Position numbers and translations under genes: made by a program
In this document: piece by piece, positions 44,551 to 54,057 of the stretch
Layout of the letters: every line of letters starts with the position of its first letter
How positions within the stretch are numbered: position 1 is the stretch's first letter
Assembly (NCBI RefSeq): GCF_023838525.1
Contig: NZ_JAHUQD010000001.1
Location: forward strand, 124,001-188,000
Direction of reading: 5' to 3'
Length of the DNA: 64,000 nt
Source of the DNA: Caldicoprobacter algeriensis
GTDB taxonomy: Bacteria > Bacillota > Clostridia > Caldicoprobacterales > Caldicoprobacteraceae
The notes under the pieces: generated by a model
The model's database searches: none
What the model saw: the letters and a program-made list of their open reading frames with translations, nothing else
What the model was told of the DNA's origin: nothing

Positions 44551-45308
44551 CTCTTTTCTGTCGCACAGGAGTACTTGGCCATAACTATTGTGACGTTGTC
44601 AACGCCTCCAGCTTCCAGCGCTTTCTTGCCTAGAGTCGAGGCGATCTCATCCAGCGATTCAAGAAAATAAAAAAGATCTATATTTTTGTTCAAATCCACG
44701 TGATTGCTCAAACCATCAGTGCACAAAACTATTATATCATTGTCTTTCAGCTCTATCTCATAATAATCGGCGATAACCTGGCTTGCTGTACCAAGCGCAC
44801 GGGTGATGATGTTCTTTTGAGGGTGATTGTCCACCTCTTCCTGGGTTATCTTACCTTCCTCCAGCAACTCCTGAACCAGCGAATGATCCCGGGTAATTTT
44901 GGTTACCGACCTGTCGCGTACCAGATAAGCCCGGCTGTCTCCCACATGGCCTATACATACCCTGTGGTCGAAAAAATAAGCAAGGGTAAGGGTCGTCCCC
45001 ATGCCCTTATATATGTCCCGGGCCTGGGACTGGTTATACACCTTTATATTGGCCTGCTGAATGGAATTCAATATGAGGTCCTTAGCCTGCTCCACCGATG
45101 TAACCCTGTGCGAGTTTTCTACATAGTACTCCACTATAGCCTCAACCACCATACGGCTAGCCACATCTCCTGCATTGTGACCGCCCATTCCATCGGCAAC
45201 CATCATCAAGTTCTTTACTCGCGTTCCGTCGTTGGGAATGAAAAAATAGTCTTCGTTATTCTTCCTCACCTTGCCAGGATGGCTGTAAGCGCTAAATACC
45301 AGCCTCAC
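44547..45308 (-). CDS. prpC: PP2C-type protein phosphatase (PrpC)
   Basis: 253 residues from the GTG at 45308, which has GAGGTGAGGGGG before it; the longer frame would run into rlmN. PPM motifs: RKNNEDYFF, VADGMGGHNAGD (metal aspartates), GTTLTLAYF, GHVGDSRAYL, ITRDHSLVQELLEEG, LCTDGLSNHV and GGVDNVTIV. It removes phosphates placed by PrkC. The four-base overlap with prkC keeps both in step. Confidence 0.97.
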   Translation of the reverse strand: MRLVFSAYSHPGKVRKNNEDYFFIPNDGTRVKNLMMVADGMGGHNAGDVASRMVVEAIVEYYVENSHRVTSVEQAKDLILNSIQQANIKVYNQSQARDIYKGMGTTLTLAYFFDHRVCIGHVGDSRAYLVRDRSVTKITRDHSLVQELLEEGKITQEEVDNHPQKNIITRALGTASQVIADYYEIELKDNDIIVLCTDGLSNHVDLNKNIDLFYFLESLDEIASTLGKKALEAGGVDNVTIVMAKYSCATEKR

Positions 45309-45315
45309 GTCCCCC

Positions 45316-46392
45316 TCACCTCTCGTCCTGACGGGCTTCAACCCGCTCAAGATAACTCCTCCTGAGCTGACCGCAGGCGCCTTCAATATCCAGCCCCAGC
45401 TCCCTGCGCTTTGTAACGGCAATTCCCTGCGATTTCAGCACCGAAACAAACCTTTCCACAGCAGCTTGTGAACTCCTCTTGTACGCAAGCCCCCTGACGT
45501 TGTTCAAGGGGATGATATTAACATGGCACGGAAAACCTTTCAGCCTTCGGGCCAATTCAATGGCGTCCTTCTCACGATCATTCAAATCGCTGATCAAGGC
45601 ATACTCAAACGTTACCCTCCTGCCGGTCTTTTTAAAGTAATATCTGCTGGCTTTGAGTATGTCGTCAATCGAATAGGCCGATGCAACCGGCATGATCAGC
45701 TTTCTAAGCTCATCGTTTGGCGCATGAAGGGAGATAGAAAGGGTAATCGGCAGACCTTCTTCTGCCAAATCCATCATCCTGGGTACAAGTCCGCAGGTGG
45801 ACAGCGTAATCCTGCGGTAACTCATATTGAGCCCCATCGGATAATGTATCATCTTAATAAATTTAACGGTGTTATCATAATTATCAAGGGGCTCACCAAT
45901 ACCCATGAGCACTACATTGCCCACCCTGCGTTCCCCGACTTTTTCAAGGTCATCGTTCACCTCTATGACCTGCGCCAGCATCTCCCCTGCCGAAAGGTTG
46001 CGAACCAAACCTCCAATGGTGGAAGCGCAGAATTTACATCCCATCCTGCACCCCACCTGCGTGGACAGGCACAGGGAATTGCCGTACTTATATCGCATCA
46101 CAACACTTTCAATTATATTACGGTCCTGCAGTAAAAACAAATACTTTGTTGCATCTCCTGCGCTTGATGTGCGTTTGTCCAGCATCTGCAACTTCACTAT
46201 ATAAAACCGCTCTGCCAGAAGCTCACGAAGAGCCTTTGGCAAATCGGTCATATCGTCGAAGCTCTTTACACCCCTGTGAAGCCATTGAAGTATCTGCTGA
46301 GCACGATAATGGGGCTGTCCCCATTCCTGTACCGCCTGTTGTATTTCTTCCAAAGATAAGCTCAAAATATCCCGCTTTTCTACCATGGTCAC
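45316..46392 (-). CDS. rlmN: Dual-specificity rRNA/tRNA methyltransferase RlmN
   Basis: 358 residues. The radical-SAM cysteines are in QVGCRMGCKFCAST (CxxxCxxC). LVRNLSAGEMLAQV, GIGEPLDNYDNTVKFI and the final EACGQLR-like segment (here IEGACGQLR) with the methyl-carrying cysteine are present. It makes 2-methyladenosine at A2503 of 23S rRNA and A37 of some tRNAs. ATG at 46392 or two codons on (46386). It overlaps rsmB by four bases. Confidence 0.96.
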   Translation of the reverse strand: MTMVEKRDILSLSLEEIQQAVQEWGQPHYRAQQILQWLHRGVKSFDDMTDLPKALRELLAERFYIVKLQMLDKRTSSAGDATKYLFLLQDRNIIESVVMRYKYGNSLCLSTQVGCRMGCKFCASTIGGLVRNLSAGEMLAQVIEVNDDLEKVGERRVGNVVLMGIGEPLDNYDNTVKFIKMIHYPMGLNMSYRRITLSTCGLVPRMMDLAEEGLPITLSISLHAPNDELRKLIMPVASAYSIDDILKASRYYFKKTGRRVTFEYALISDLNDREKDAIELARRLKGFPCHVNIIPLNNVRGLAYKRSSQAAVERFVSVLKSQGIAVTKRRELGLDIEGACGQLRRSYLERVEARQDER

Positions 46393-47747
46393 CTCATCCT
46401 CTTTAGCCTGGCAATGAAAAATCCATCTATTCCATCCCTGGAAGGGATAAGCTGAATCATTCCCGGCCGAATAACTGAATCTTTTAAGCCCTCCGGTAAT
46501 AAATACGTAAAATCATCCAGTATAAAGTGGGGATTATGCTGCAAAAATTTCTCAATAACCATCTGGTTTTCGTCCACATTCATGGTACATGTGCTGTAGA
46601 CCAGTACACCTCCTGGCTTTACATAACGGGAACAAGTGGAAATGATCTGGTCTTGAAGCTCATAAAGTTCATCAAGGTCTTCCCGCCTTATGCTGTTCTT
46701 TATATCGGGCTTCTTGTATATGACCCCCCATCCGCTGCACGGGGCATCGATGAGCACTCGATCAGCCTGCCCCTCAAGACATGCCTGAAACTTCCGGGCA
46801 TCCTGCTGCTGTGGCTCAACGATGGTAGCCCCCAGCCTCTCGGCGTTAAGCTTTATCAACTCGACCCTTTGAAGGTGGACATCCCATGCCAATATGCGCC
46901 CCTGATTCCCCATCAGCTCGGCCATATGGGTGGCCTTACCGCCTGGAGCGCTGCACGCATCTATAATAAGCTCGCCCTTCTTGGGATCAAGAACGCGAAC
47001 AACCAGCATGGAGCTCTCGCCCTGTACCGTAAAAAGGCCTTCCGCATACAGGAGGTTGTTCTCAATATCGCCGGCAGAACGGAGCCTTAAAGCTTCATCC
47101 TTTATATACAGGCCATCTGCACACTGGATACCCTGCTGCATGAACCGCTCTTTAAGCTCATCCTTTGTTATCCTGTTTCTGTTGACCCTTATTGTGACGT
47201 AATCGCCATCGCTCACGGCAGGCATCACCATGGCCTCTGCCACCGCTATGCCATAATCGTCAATCCACTTTTTTACCAGCCATACGGGATAACTGTAAGT
47301 AAGCGATAAGTTGAGCACCGGGTCGTCTTCCTTTGAGGGAAACGAAATGTCGTCCTTATGCCTTACGATGTTTCTGAGCACGCCGTTTACAAAGCCCGCC
47401 AGAGCCTTATTGCAGTACTTCTTGCACAACTTGACCGATTCATCGCAAACCGCAAAGTCAGGCACCCTATCCATATACATGATCTGGTAACAGCCCATCC
47501 TCAATATGTTTATTACCCAGGGATTGGCCCGCTTTAAACTGCAGAACTTGTTCAAAATCCAGTCAATGGTGATCTGCCGCTCCAAAGTGCCATAAACCAA
47601 CTGAGTCACAAAAGCGGCATCCCTGTTAGGCAACCTGGCTCTCCTCAAATGGTGCTTCAAGCTTATGTTGGCGTATTTCCCATCACGGTTTATCTCTTTC
47701 AATATTCGCAAAGCGGTATCCCTTGCAACATCGGTTTTAGTCTCCAT
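46389..47747 (-). CDS. rsmB: 16S rRNA (cytosine(967)-C5)-methyltransferase
   Basis: 452 residues from the ATG at 47747. The N-terminal NusB-like RNA-binding domain (ARDTALRILKEINRDGKYA..) precedes the SAM-binding VDACSAPGGK-like core (IDACSAPGGKATHMAEL) and the two catalytic cysteines in DAPCSGWGV and VYSTCTMNVDENQ. An earlier start at 47777 is less likely. The gene lies between fmt and rlmN, as in many Firmicutes. Confidence 0.95.
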   Translation of the reverse strand: METKTDVARDTALRILKEINRDGKYANISLKHHLRRARLPNRDAAFVTQLVYGTLERQITIDWILNKFCSLKRANPWVINILRMGCYQIMYMDRVPDFAVCDESVKLCKKYCNKALAGFVNGVLRNIVRHKDDISFPSKEDDPVLNLSLTYSYPVWLVKKWIDDYGIAVAEAMVMPAVSDGDYVTIRVNRNRITKDELKERFMQQGIQCADGLYIKDEALRLRSAGDIENNLLYAEGLFTVQGESSMLVVRVLDPKKGELIIDACSAPGGKATHMAELMGNQGRILAWDVHLQRVELIKLNAERLGATIVEPQQQDARKFQACLEGQADRVLIDAPCSGWGVIYKKPDIKNSIRREDLDELYELQDQIISTCSRYVKPGGVLVYSTCTMNVDENQMVIEKFLQHNPHFILDDFTYLLPEGLKDSVIRPGMIQLIPSRDGIDGFFIARLKRMR

Positions 47748-47799
47748 AGTATTCGCTCCACAATTCTCCTTAAGCAATACTTATACTAGGTCGTTTCTA

Positions 47800-48786
47800 T
47801 TACTCTTTCTCTTCACACGATTGGGGCACTTCCGAAGATAGCTCACTTCGGAAGACAGCACCCACCGGTATCGGGTTACCCCTCAAGAACTCAATATCCT
47901 CCATGACCTTTTTGCCTTCCCCCTGTATTTTGACAAGCCGCAAAAAGCCATCACCGCAGGCCACCACCAGTCCCTGGCGCTGATCGGCCGCCACCACCTG
48001 CCCGGGGGTATAGGTTCCCAGTTTAGAGTATTCCCATTCCTGTACCTTCCATACTTTTATGCGCTGGTCCCCAAGGAAGGTAAAAGTTCCGGGCCAGGGC
48101 GTCAACCCCCTCACCAGGTTTTTGATGCGGACAGCGCTTTGGGTCCAATCGATATTGCCCATGGATTTGTCTATCTTTTTACAGTAAGTGGCCTTGTCAT
48201 GCTCTTGAGGACGTCCGGCGGGTCGCCCCTTTTCAAACAGCTCCAGCACCTCTGCCAGCGCCTGCCCACCCAGCACAGCCAGCCGGTCATGCAATTCATC
48301 GGCCTGCTCATTGGGGTGTATGGGAGTGCTCCTCTGAAGTATTATATCACCAGTATCCATACCCACATCCATATACATTATGGTTATGCCCGTCTCAGTC
48401 TCCCCGTCTATCAATGCCTGTTGAATGGGCGAAGCGCCGCGGTACTTGGGCAGCAAAGACGCATGGACGTTTATGCATCCCAGTGGCGGGATATCGAGTA
48501 TCTCTTTTGGCAGTATCTGTCCGTAGGCAGCAGTAACTATGAGGTCGGGCGCCAGCTCTTTTAATATCCTGATAAACTCTGGATCCCTTACCTTTTCGGG
48601 CTGATAGACCGGTATGGCTCTTGCAAGAGCCCATTCTTTAACGGGGGGAGGCGCCAGCTTCTTCCCCCGGCCCTTAGGCTTATCTGGCTGGGTAACCACA
48701 CCTATTATCTCGTGGCCGCTGCTTACAATGGCTTCAAGAGACGGTATAGCAAATTCTGGTGTGCCCATGAATACGATCCTCAGCAC
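47800..48786 (-). CDS. fmt: Methionyl-tRNA formyltransferase
   Basis: 328 residues from the GTG at 48786, six bases after GGAGGG; the ATG at 48792 is too close to that site. IVFMGTPEFAIPSLEAI, VTQPDKPKGRGKKL, NVHASLLPKYRGASPIQ with the catalytic N-x-H, and GDTGDII-like (DVGMDTGDI) are the family signatures. It formylates initiator Met-tRNA. def lies directly upstream, the classical pair that adds and later removes the formyl group. Confidence 0.97.
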   Translation of the reverse strand: MLRIVFMGTPEFAIPSLEAIVSSGHEIIGVVTQPDKPKGRGKKLAPPPVKEWALARAIPVYQPEKVRDPEFIRILKELAPDLIVTAAYGQILPKEILDIPPLGCINVHASLLPKYRGASPIQQALIDGETETGITIMYMDVGMDTGDIILQRSTPIHPNEQADELHDRLAVLGGQALAEVLELFEKGRPAGRPQEHDKATYCKKIDKSMGNIDWTQSAVRIKNLVRGLTPWPGTFTFLGDQRIKVWKVQEWEYSKLGTYTPGQVVAADQRQGLVVACGDGFLRLVKIQGEGKKVMEDIEFLRGNPIPVGAVFRSELSSEVPQSCEEKE

Positions 48787-48788
48787 AT

Positions 48789-49259
48789 TCATCCCTCCAC
48801 CAGCGTCCCCGGAACCACCTTATCGATAAACAGTATGCCATCCAGGTGATCGATTTCGTGACATAGCGCCCGGGCAAGCAATCCGGTTCCGGTGATTTCG
48901 ATTGGCTCCCCTTTTCTGTTGAGAGCTTTTACCTTGACCTTTTCGGGTCGTATTACCTCTCCCCTCATTCCCGGGATGCTCAGGCACCCTTCTGCACCCC
49001 GTTGCTGTCCTGAGGACTCTACAATCTCGGGATTGATGAGCTCGATCAATCCTTCGCCCACATCGATTACCACCACTCTTCGCAGTATCCCCACCTGCGG
49101 GGCTGCCAGGCCTACCCCGTCGGCATGCCTCATGGTCTCGGCCATGTCATCCAGCAGTTCCAGAATCCTTTCATCGATTTTCTCTACCGGTCTGGACTTC
49201 TTGCGCAACACATCATCCTTGCCGTATATCATGATCCTCCTTATTGCCAAATCAATCAT
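48789..49259 (-). CDS. def: Peptide deformylase
   Basis: 156 residues. The three motifs [18 protein letters not shown] and HEIDHLDG (Cys, two His and Glu of the metal site) are intact. The start is ATG 49259 or TTG 49250; AAAGGG fits the latter slightly better. It removes the N-formyl group from new proteins. It overlaps fmt by a few bases and follows priA by six. Confidence 0.97.
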   Translation of the reverse strand: MIDLAIRRIMIYGKDDVLRKKSRPVEKIDERILELLDDMAETMRHADGVGLAAPQVGILRRVVVIDVGEGLIELINPEIVESSGQQRGAEGCLSIPGMRGEVIRPEKVKVKALNRKGEPIEITGTGLLARALCHEIDHLDGILFIDKVVPGTLVEG

Positions 49260-49265
49260 CCCTTT

Positions 49266-51530
49266 CTACAGCAGACTCAATGGATAAAAATCCACAATGG
49301 TGGTTTCCTTGACGCCCATCAGCCTTTCCAGACACTCATCCATGAGCCGATGATATGCCTGTTTGTATATGTCGTCAGGCCTGATGCGGATGAGCACCTG
49401 CCATCGGTACCTGTTGTTGATCCTCTCGAGAGGCGCCGAATATGCCCCTACATCAATCAACCCCTGTTTCAACACCGGGCTGCCGTCAATCCTTTGTTTC
49501 AGCCAATCTCTGGTGTCAATGGCCAGCCTTATGAGGTCCTCTTCCTTCTCGTCCATCATCAGTATTCTGATGATGTGTGAAAATGGGGGATACAAAAACT
49601 GCCTGCGTATCTCTATTTCCCTGCTGTAAAATCCAACGTAATCGTGCCTCGCTGCAAACTGTATGGCGTAATGCTGCGGCTGATATGTCTGTATGATAAC
49701 CCTTCCGCCCCGCGGCCCTCGTCCGGCACGGCCGGCCACCTGGGTTATCAGCTGAAAAGCCTTTTCACTGCTTCGATAATCGGGCAGGTGCAGCGAAGTA
49801 TCGGCTGCGATTACCCCCACAAGCGTCACCCTTGGAAAATCCAGTCCCTTGGCGATCATCTGCGTACCCAGCAAGATGTCATACTTTCCCTCTCCAAACG
49901 CCCTCAAAATCCGCTGGTGTGCCCCCTTGGTCGAGGTGGTATCCATATCCATCCTTATTATGCGGGCCTGAGGAAACAGCTTCTTAATCTCCTCCTCGGC
50001 CCGCTGGGTCCCAATCCCGAAATGCTTGATGTACTTGCTGCCGCAGCCCGGGCATACGTTGGGATATGGATAGCTGGCCCCGCAGTAGTGGCACTTTAGC
50101 GTTTTATCGTAAGCATGGTAGGTCAGCGATATATCGCAGTTGTGGCACTTTACCACAAATCCGCACGAGCGGCACGAGACAAACTGTGCATAGCCCCTGC
50201 GGTTGAGCAGCAGTATGGCCTGTTCGCCTTTTTGCAACACATCGGCCAGTGCACGGTAAAGCGCACCGCTTAGTATGCTACGGTTGCCCAGCTCTATCTC
50301 CTTGCGCATGTCCACAATCTCCACAGGCGGCAGAGGTCGATGATCCACCCTGTGCTTCATCTTTATCGTTTTATACATCCCCTTCTCTGCCAGGTAATAA
50401 TCGGTAAGGGAGGGCGTGGCACTGCCCAGCAGAAGCACCGCTCCTTCCAGCTCGCATCTCTTGCGGGCAACCCCCACCGCATGGTACCTGGGCTGCATGT
50501 CCGACTTATAGCTGTCCTCATGGGCCTCATCCACGATGATAAGGCCCAGCCGCTCAAAGGGCGCAAAAATGGCCGAACGCGCCCCCACCACAACGTCCAC
50601 TTGCTGGTTTCTAATCCTACGCCACTCATCATATCGCTCACCCAGAGACAAGCCGCTGTGCAGTATGGCCACCCGCTGGCCAAAATGGCTTTTAAATCGC
50701 TCCACCGTTTGAGGGGTCAAGGATATCTCGGGTACAAGCACGATGACCTGTTTATTTAAAGCCAGGGCTTTTTGTGCGGCCTGGATATACACCTCGGTCT
50801 TGCCGCTGCCGGTCACACCCTGGAGCAGGAACTTACCGCAGCCCCTGATGAGCGCCGCTTCCAGCGTTTCAATGGCCGATCTCTGCTCGTCGGTTAAAGC
50901 CTTGGGCTGAACGCCTGTATCCGGTTCATAATCCCAGGGATTGCGGTATACCTCCTGCTGTTCTATGCGAATCCATCCCCGCTTTTCCAGGCTTTTTATG
51001 CTGGACAACGGTGCTCCAGTAACTGCCCTTACCTCTTCAAGCGGTATACCGTCCTGCTGGGCCAGCAACCTCAATACATCGGTCATGTATTTAGACTTTC
51101 TGGCGATATGATCAATGCGCTCCTCCACCACATCCCCATAATCGTTTAAAAATACCAGCTTCTGAGCCTTCTTTTTGACATTGGCTCTGAGGCCGGGAGG
51201 AATCATACACCTGATGGCCTCTATTGACAGGCAGTGATACTCTTCTTTCATCCAGCCTATAAGAGGGATCATGGACTGAGGGAGCACGGGATAATCATCC
51301 AGCACACTGTCTATCGCCTTGATTTTATCATCTGGTACATCAGCTGCGGTATCCAGCCTGACTACGTAGCCTTCCACCATCCTGTTTGACGTGCCAAACG
51401 GCACCTGTACCCTCATTCCTACTTGAACTCTTTCTCTTAACTCGGGGGGTATTATATAATGGAATACCCTGTCAAGCGAGGGATGGGCCTGATCAATTAT
51501 CACACCAGCATAGACGACGCCGCCTTCCAC
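49266..51530 (-). CDS. priA: Primosomal protein N' (PriA helicase)
   Basis: About 754 residues. The start is uncertain: GTG 51530 or ATG 51545 lie around GGGGGAG; an upstream start at 51596 adds an untypical tail. A 3' DNA-binding domain (FHYIIPPELRERVQVGMRVQVPFG) is followed by the winged helix, helicase motifs GVTGSGKTEVYI, VDEAHEDSYKSD and GSATPSL, and eight zinc cysteines (CRSC, CHNC, CHYC, CPGC). It reloads the replicative helicase at collapsed forks. The order coaBC-priA-def-fmt is conserved. Confidence 0.96.
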   Translation of the reverse strand: MEGGVVYAGVIIDQAHPSLDRVFHYIIPPELRERVQVGMRVQVPFGTSNRMVEGYVVRLDTAADVPDDKIKAIDSVLDDYPVLPQSMIPLIGWMKEEYHCLSIEAIRCMIPPGLRANVKKKAQKLVFLNDYGDVVEERIDHIARKSKYMTDVLRLLAQQDGIPLEEVRAVTGAPLSSIKSLEKRGWIRIEQQEVYRNPWDYEPDTGVQPKALTDEQRSAIETLEAALIRGCGKFLLQGVTGSGKTEVYIQAAQKALALNKQVIVLVPEISLTPQTVERFKSHFGQRVAILHSGLSLGERYDEWRRIRNQQVDVVVGARSAIFAPFERLGLIIVDEAHEDSYKSDMQPRYHAVGVARKRCELEGAVLLLGSATPSLTDYYLAEKGMYKTIKMKHRVDHRPLPPVEIVDMRKEIELGNRSILSGALYRALADVLQKGEQAILLLNRRGYAQFVSCRSCGFVVKCHNCDISLTYHAYDKTLKCHYCGASYPYPNVCPGCGSKYIKHFGIGTQRAEEEIKKLFPQARIIRMDMDTTSTKGAHQRILRAFGEGKYDILLGTQMIAKGLDFPRVTLVGVIAADTSLHLPDYRSSEKAFQLITQVAGRAGRGPRGGRVIIQTYQPQHYAIQFAARHDYVGFYSREIEIRRQFLYPPFSHIIRILMMDEKEEDLIRLAIDTRDWLKQRIDGSPVLKQGLIDVGAYSAPLERINNRYRWQVLIRIRPDDIYKQAYHRLMDECLERLMGVKETTIVDFYPLSLL

Positions 51531-51657
51531 CAAACTCCCCCTCATCTGAACCGTATACCAAACAAAGCAGCTGTATATTGTAAACGCATTTTCCAAACCA
51601 TCTTTAACAAATCATTAAACAATATTGCAATAAATAACTAAAGAATAACTAAACAAA

Positions 51658-51680
51658 AAGGGTACAAGCAAGGTACCCTT
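51658..51680 (-). terminator. Terminator or attenuator between coaBC and priA
   Basis: 8-bp arms AAGGGTAC / GTACCCTT with a 7-base loop, then TTTTTGTTTAG on the minus strand, five bases after the coaBC stop. It separates the yicC-coaBC group from priA and beyond, at least in part. Confidence 0.75.
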
Positions 51681-51684
51681 CAGT

Positions 51685-52905
51685 TCAGTTTGAACCCTGG
51701 CACAAAGCAGGACATCTCTTTATAACCTCATCGATTATCCTGTGCGCGAATTCCTTTTTGTCCATTTGAGGGATGGCGATGACCTCTCCCTCGCGGGTAA
51801 CCAATAAGCCCTCATTTGTGTTTTTCTCAAACCCTGCGCCCTGCCGGGTCACATCGTTTGCCACTATGAAATCTAGGTTTTTCTCACGCATCTTCTTCAT
51901 GGCATATTCCTCGATATTCTCCGTTTCGGCTGCAAACCCAACCAGTATACATTTGCCTTTGCGTTTGCCCAGCTCTTTCAATATATCCGGGTTCTTTACC
52001 AGCGTCAGGGTTAATCTGTCGTTGTCCTTTTTTATCTTGGTGGGGTAGTACGTTTCAGGACGGTAATCCCCTACCGCCGCAGCCTTGAAAACCATGTGAC
52101 ACAACGGAAAGATCTCCATCACCTTTTCAAACATCTCCTTAGCCGTTTCAACCCGGTAAAGCTTTACTCCAGGTGGCGGCGATATGGATACAGGGCCTGA
52201 TACCAGCTCCACATCAGCTCCCCTTTCAGCGCATGCGGCGGCAATGGCATAACCCATCTTGCCCGATGAAGGATTGCTGATAAACCTGACAGGGTCCAGA
52301 TACTCTCTCGTTGGGCCGGCAGTCACCAGTATCCTTAAACCTTTTAAATCGCTCTTTCTCGAGAAATAATTCTCGATTACGTCAAGTATATCCTGGACGT
52401 CGGCCAGCTTGCCCTCGCCATAGTCGCCACAGGCCAATCTTCCGGCAGCCGGCGGGATGAACATATACCCCTTGCTCTTTAAAAAGCTCATATTCTCCTG
52501 AACGATGGGATTGGTGTACATATTGGTGTTCATGGCAGGGGCAAATATGACCTGCGCTCTGGTGGCCATGATGGTGGTGGATAAAAGGTCATCGGCTATA
52601 CCGTGGGCCACTTTACCCAAAATATTGGCGGTGGCAGGTACCACCACCAGCAGGTCAGCCCACTTTGCAAGGGATATATGGTCTATCTCCCAGGCCCCGG
52701 GCCTGGAAAACATGTCATAGTAAACCGGATTGCCCGACAGGGTTTCCAGCGTAAGAGGTTTTATGAACTCCATGGCATGAGCTGTCATTATAACCTTTAC
52801 CTGTGCTCCCCTTTTGACAAGAGAGCTTACAACCTCGGCTGCCTTGTATGCAGCGATCCCGCCCGTTATACCAATGACGATCTTTTTATCCTTTACAGCA
52901 TCCAT
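51685..52905 (-). CDS. coaBC: Bifunctional phosphopantothenoylcysteine decarboxylase/synthetase
   Basis: 406 residues. The CoaC half (1-190) is a flavoprotein with GITGGIAAYKA, the active-site His in IDHISLAKWAD, PAMN and the cysteine of GRLACGDYGEG. The CoaB half has ILVTAGPTREYLDPVRFISN and SSGKMGYAIA. It makes phosphopantetheine from phosphopantothenate and cysteine. Its partner enzyme CoaD is encoded at 33.3 kb. It follows rpoZ by one base. Confidence 0.97.
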   Translation of the reverse strand: MDAVKDKKIVIGITGGIAAYKAAEVVSSLVKRGAQVKVIMTAHAMEFIKPLTLETLSGNPVYYDMFSRPGAWEIDHISLAKWADLLVVVPATANILGKVAHGIADDLLSTTIMATRAQVIFAPAMNTNMYTNPIVQENMSFLKSKGYMFIPPAAGRLACGDYGEGKLADVQDILDVIENYFSRKSDLKGLRILVTAGPTREYLDPVRFISNPSSGKMGYAIAAACAERGADVELVSGPVSISPPPGVKLYRVETAKEMFEKVMEIFPLCHMVFKAAAVGDYRPETYYPTKIKKDNDRLTLTLVKNPDILKELGKRKGKCILVGFAAETENIEEYAMKKMREKNLDFIVANDVTRQGAGFEKNTNEGLLVTREGEVIAIPQMDKKEFAHRIIDEVIKRCPALCQGSN

Positions 52906-52906
52906 C

Positions 52907-53113
52907 TCACTTTATACCTTCTTTTGTCCGTTTGTATAATACCTTGCCTGCGTTTATCTCTTCGGTTGCGATGGTGACAGGCTTGCTGGACTGGGTCGAA
53001 ATCAAAGGCTTTGCCCCTGCAACCAGCTGCCTTGCGCGCTTTGCCACCGCCACAGCAAGGGTATAACGGCTATCAACCCTCTTCATGAGGTCATTCAGCG
53101 ACGGATAAAGCAT
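52907..53113 (-). CDS. rpoZ: RNA polymerase omega subunit
   Basis: 68 residues from the ATG at 53113 (MLYPSLNDLMKRVDSRYTLA); an ATG two codons earlier is an alternative. VAKRARQL is the conserved RNA-polymerase contact. The omega subunit helps to assemble the enzyme. It lies between gmk and coaBC. Confidence 0.95.
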   Translation of the reverse strand: MLYPSLNDLMKRVDSRYTLAVAVAKRARQLVAGAKPLISTQSSKPVTIATEEINAGKVLYKRTKEGIK

Positions 53114-53115
53114 TC

Positions 53116-53739
53116 TCAACCCCTCCCTGTCAGCTCTAAATACAGCTCTTTGTTCCTATCAACACGGCATTTTTCGGCAAGTACAATGGCCTCCAGCTTG
53201 GCTACAGCGCTGTCCACCGTGTCATTTATGATAACGTAATTATAGCGGGAGATATAGTTCAACTCCTCATAGGCGCTTTGAAATCTCCTGTAGATGGTCT
53301 CTGCATCCTCCGTTCCACGCTTGACAATGCGCTTCTTGAGCTCCTCCATAGAAGGAGGAATTATAAACACGAACACCGCCTCGGGGAAGCGCTCCTTTAC
53401 CTGCAGTGCCCCCTGTATATCGATCTCCAGTATAACATCCCTGCCGGCAGCCAGCTCTTCCTCAACGAATTTTTTGGGAGTACCGTAATAATTGCCGTAA
53501 ACCTCGGCATACTCCAAAAACTCACCATTCTCTACCATTTTGAGAAAAGTTTCCTTGTCCCTAAAAAAATAGTTAACCCCTTCCTTTTCTCCAACACGGG
53601 GTTTGCGTGTGGTCACCGACACCGAAAGTATGGCATGGGGATTTCTTTCGAGGTACGCGCTGCATATAGTACCTTTCCCAGCACCCGAAGGACCTGATAC
53701 CACGATTAACAGCCCTTTATTGAACATGGTGAACTTCAC
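53116..53739 (-). CDS. gmk: Guanylate kinase
   Basis: 207 residues. P-loop GPSGAGKGT, then SVSVTTRKPRVGEKEGVNYFF and the GMP-binding ILEIDIQGALQVKE. It phosphorylates GMP to GDP. An alternative start is the ATG four codons in (MFNKGLL). It follows remA by nine bases in the remA-gmk-rpoZ cluster found across Firmicutes. Confidence 0.97.
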   Translation of the reverse strand: MKFTMFNKGLLIVVSGPSGAGKGTICSAYLERNPHAILSVSVTTRKPRVGEKEGVNYFFRDKETFLKMVENGEFLEYAEVYGNYYGTPKKFVEEELAAGRDVILEIDIQGALQVKERFPEAVFVFIIPPSMEELKKRIVKRGTEDAETIYRRFQSAYEELNYISRYNYVIINDTVDSAVAKLEAIVLAEKCRVDRNKELYLELTGRG

Positions 53740-53748
53740 TGCTTATCT

Positions 53749-54036
53749 TTACTCCTCCTCTTCTTCAGATACTGTGGAAGTGGAAGGAACATTATCTTTT
53801 GCATTGACGCGATGAGCTACCGTCTCGGGTTGAACGGCAGACAATATAACGTGGTCGCTGTCGGTGATTATGACAGCCCTGGTCCTTCTACCATAGGTGG
53901 CATCGATGAGCATACCCCTCTCGCGCGCCTCCTGTATGATCCTCTTTATAGGCGCCGATTCGGGGCTGACAATTGCTATAAGGCGATTAGCTGAAACTAT
54001 ATTCCCAAATCCTATGTTGACCAACTTAATACTCAT
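53749..54036 (-). CDS. remA: RemA-like extracellular matrix regulator (DUF370)
   Basis: 95 residues. [22 protein letters not shown] is the family start and [21 protein letters not shown] the DNA-contacting region. In Bacillus RemA is a ring-forming DNA-binding activator of matrix genes. This copy has a C-terminal extension of about 20 residues ending in a run of glutamates. It lies between yicC and gmk as usual. Confidence 0.95.
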   Translation of the reverse strand: MSIKLVNIGFGNIVSANRLIAIVSPESAPIKRIIQEARERGMLIDATYGRRTRAVIITDSDHVILSAVQPETVAHRVNAKDNVPSTSTVSEEEEE

Positions 54037-54057
54037 ACCACACTCTCCTTTTCAGCT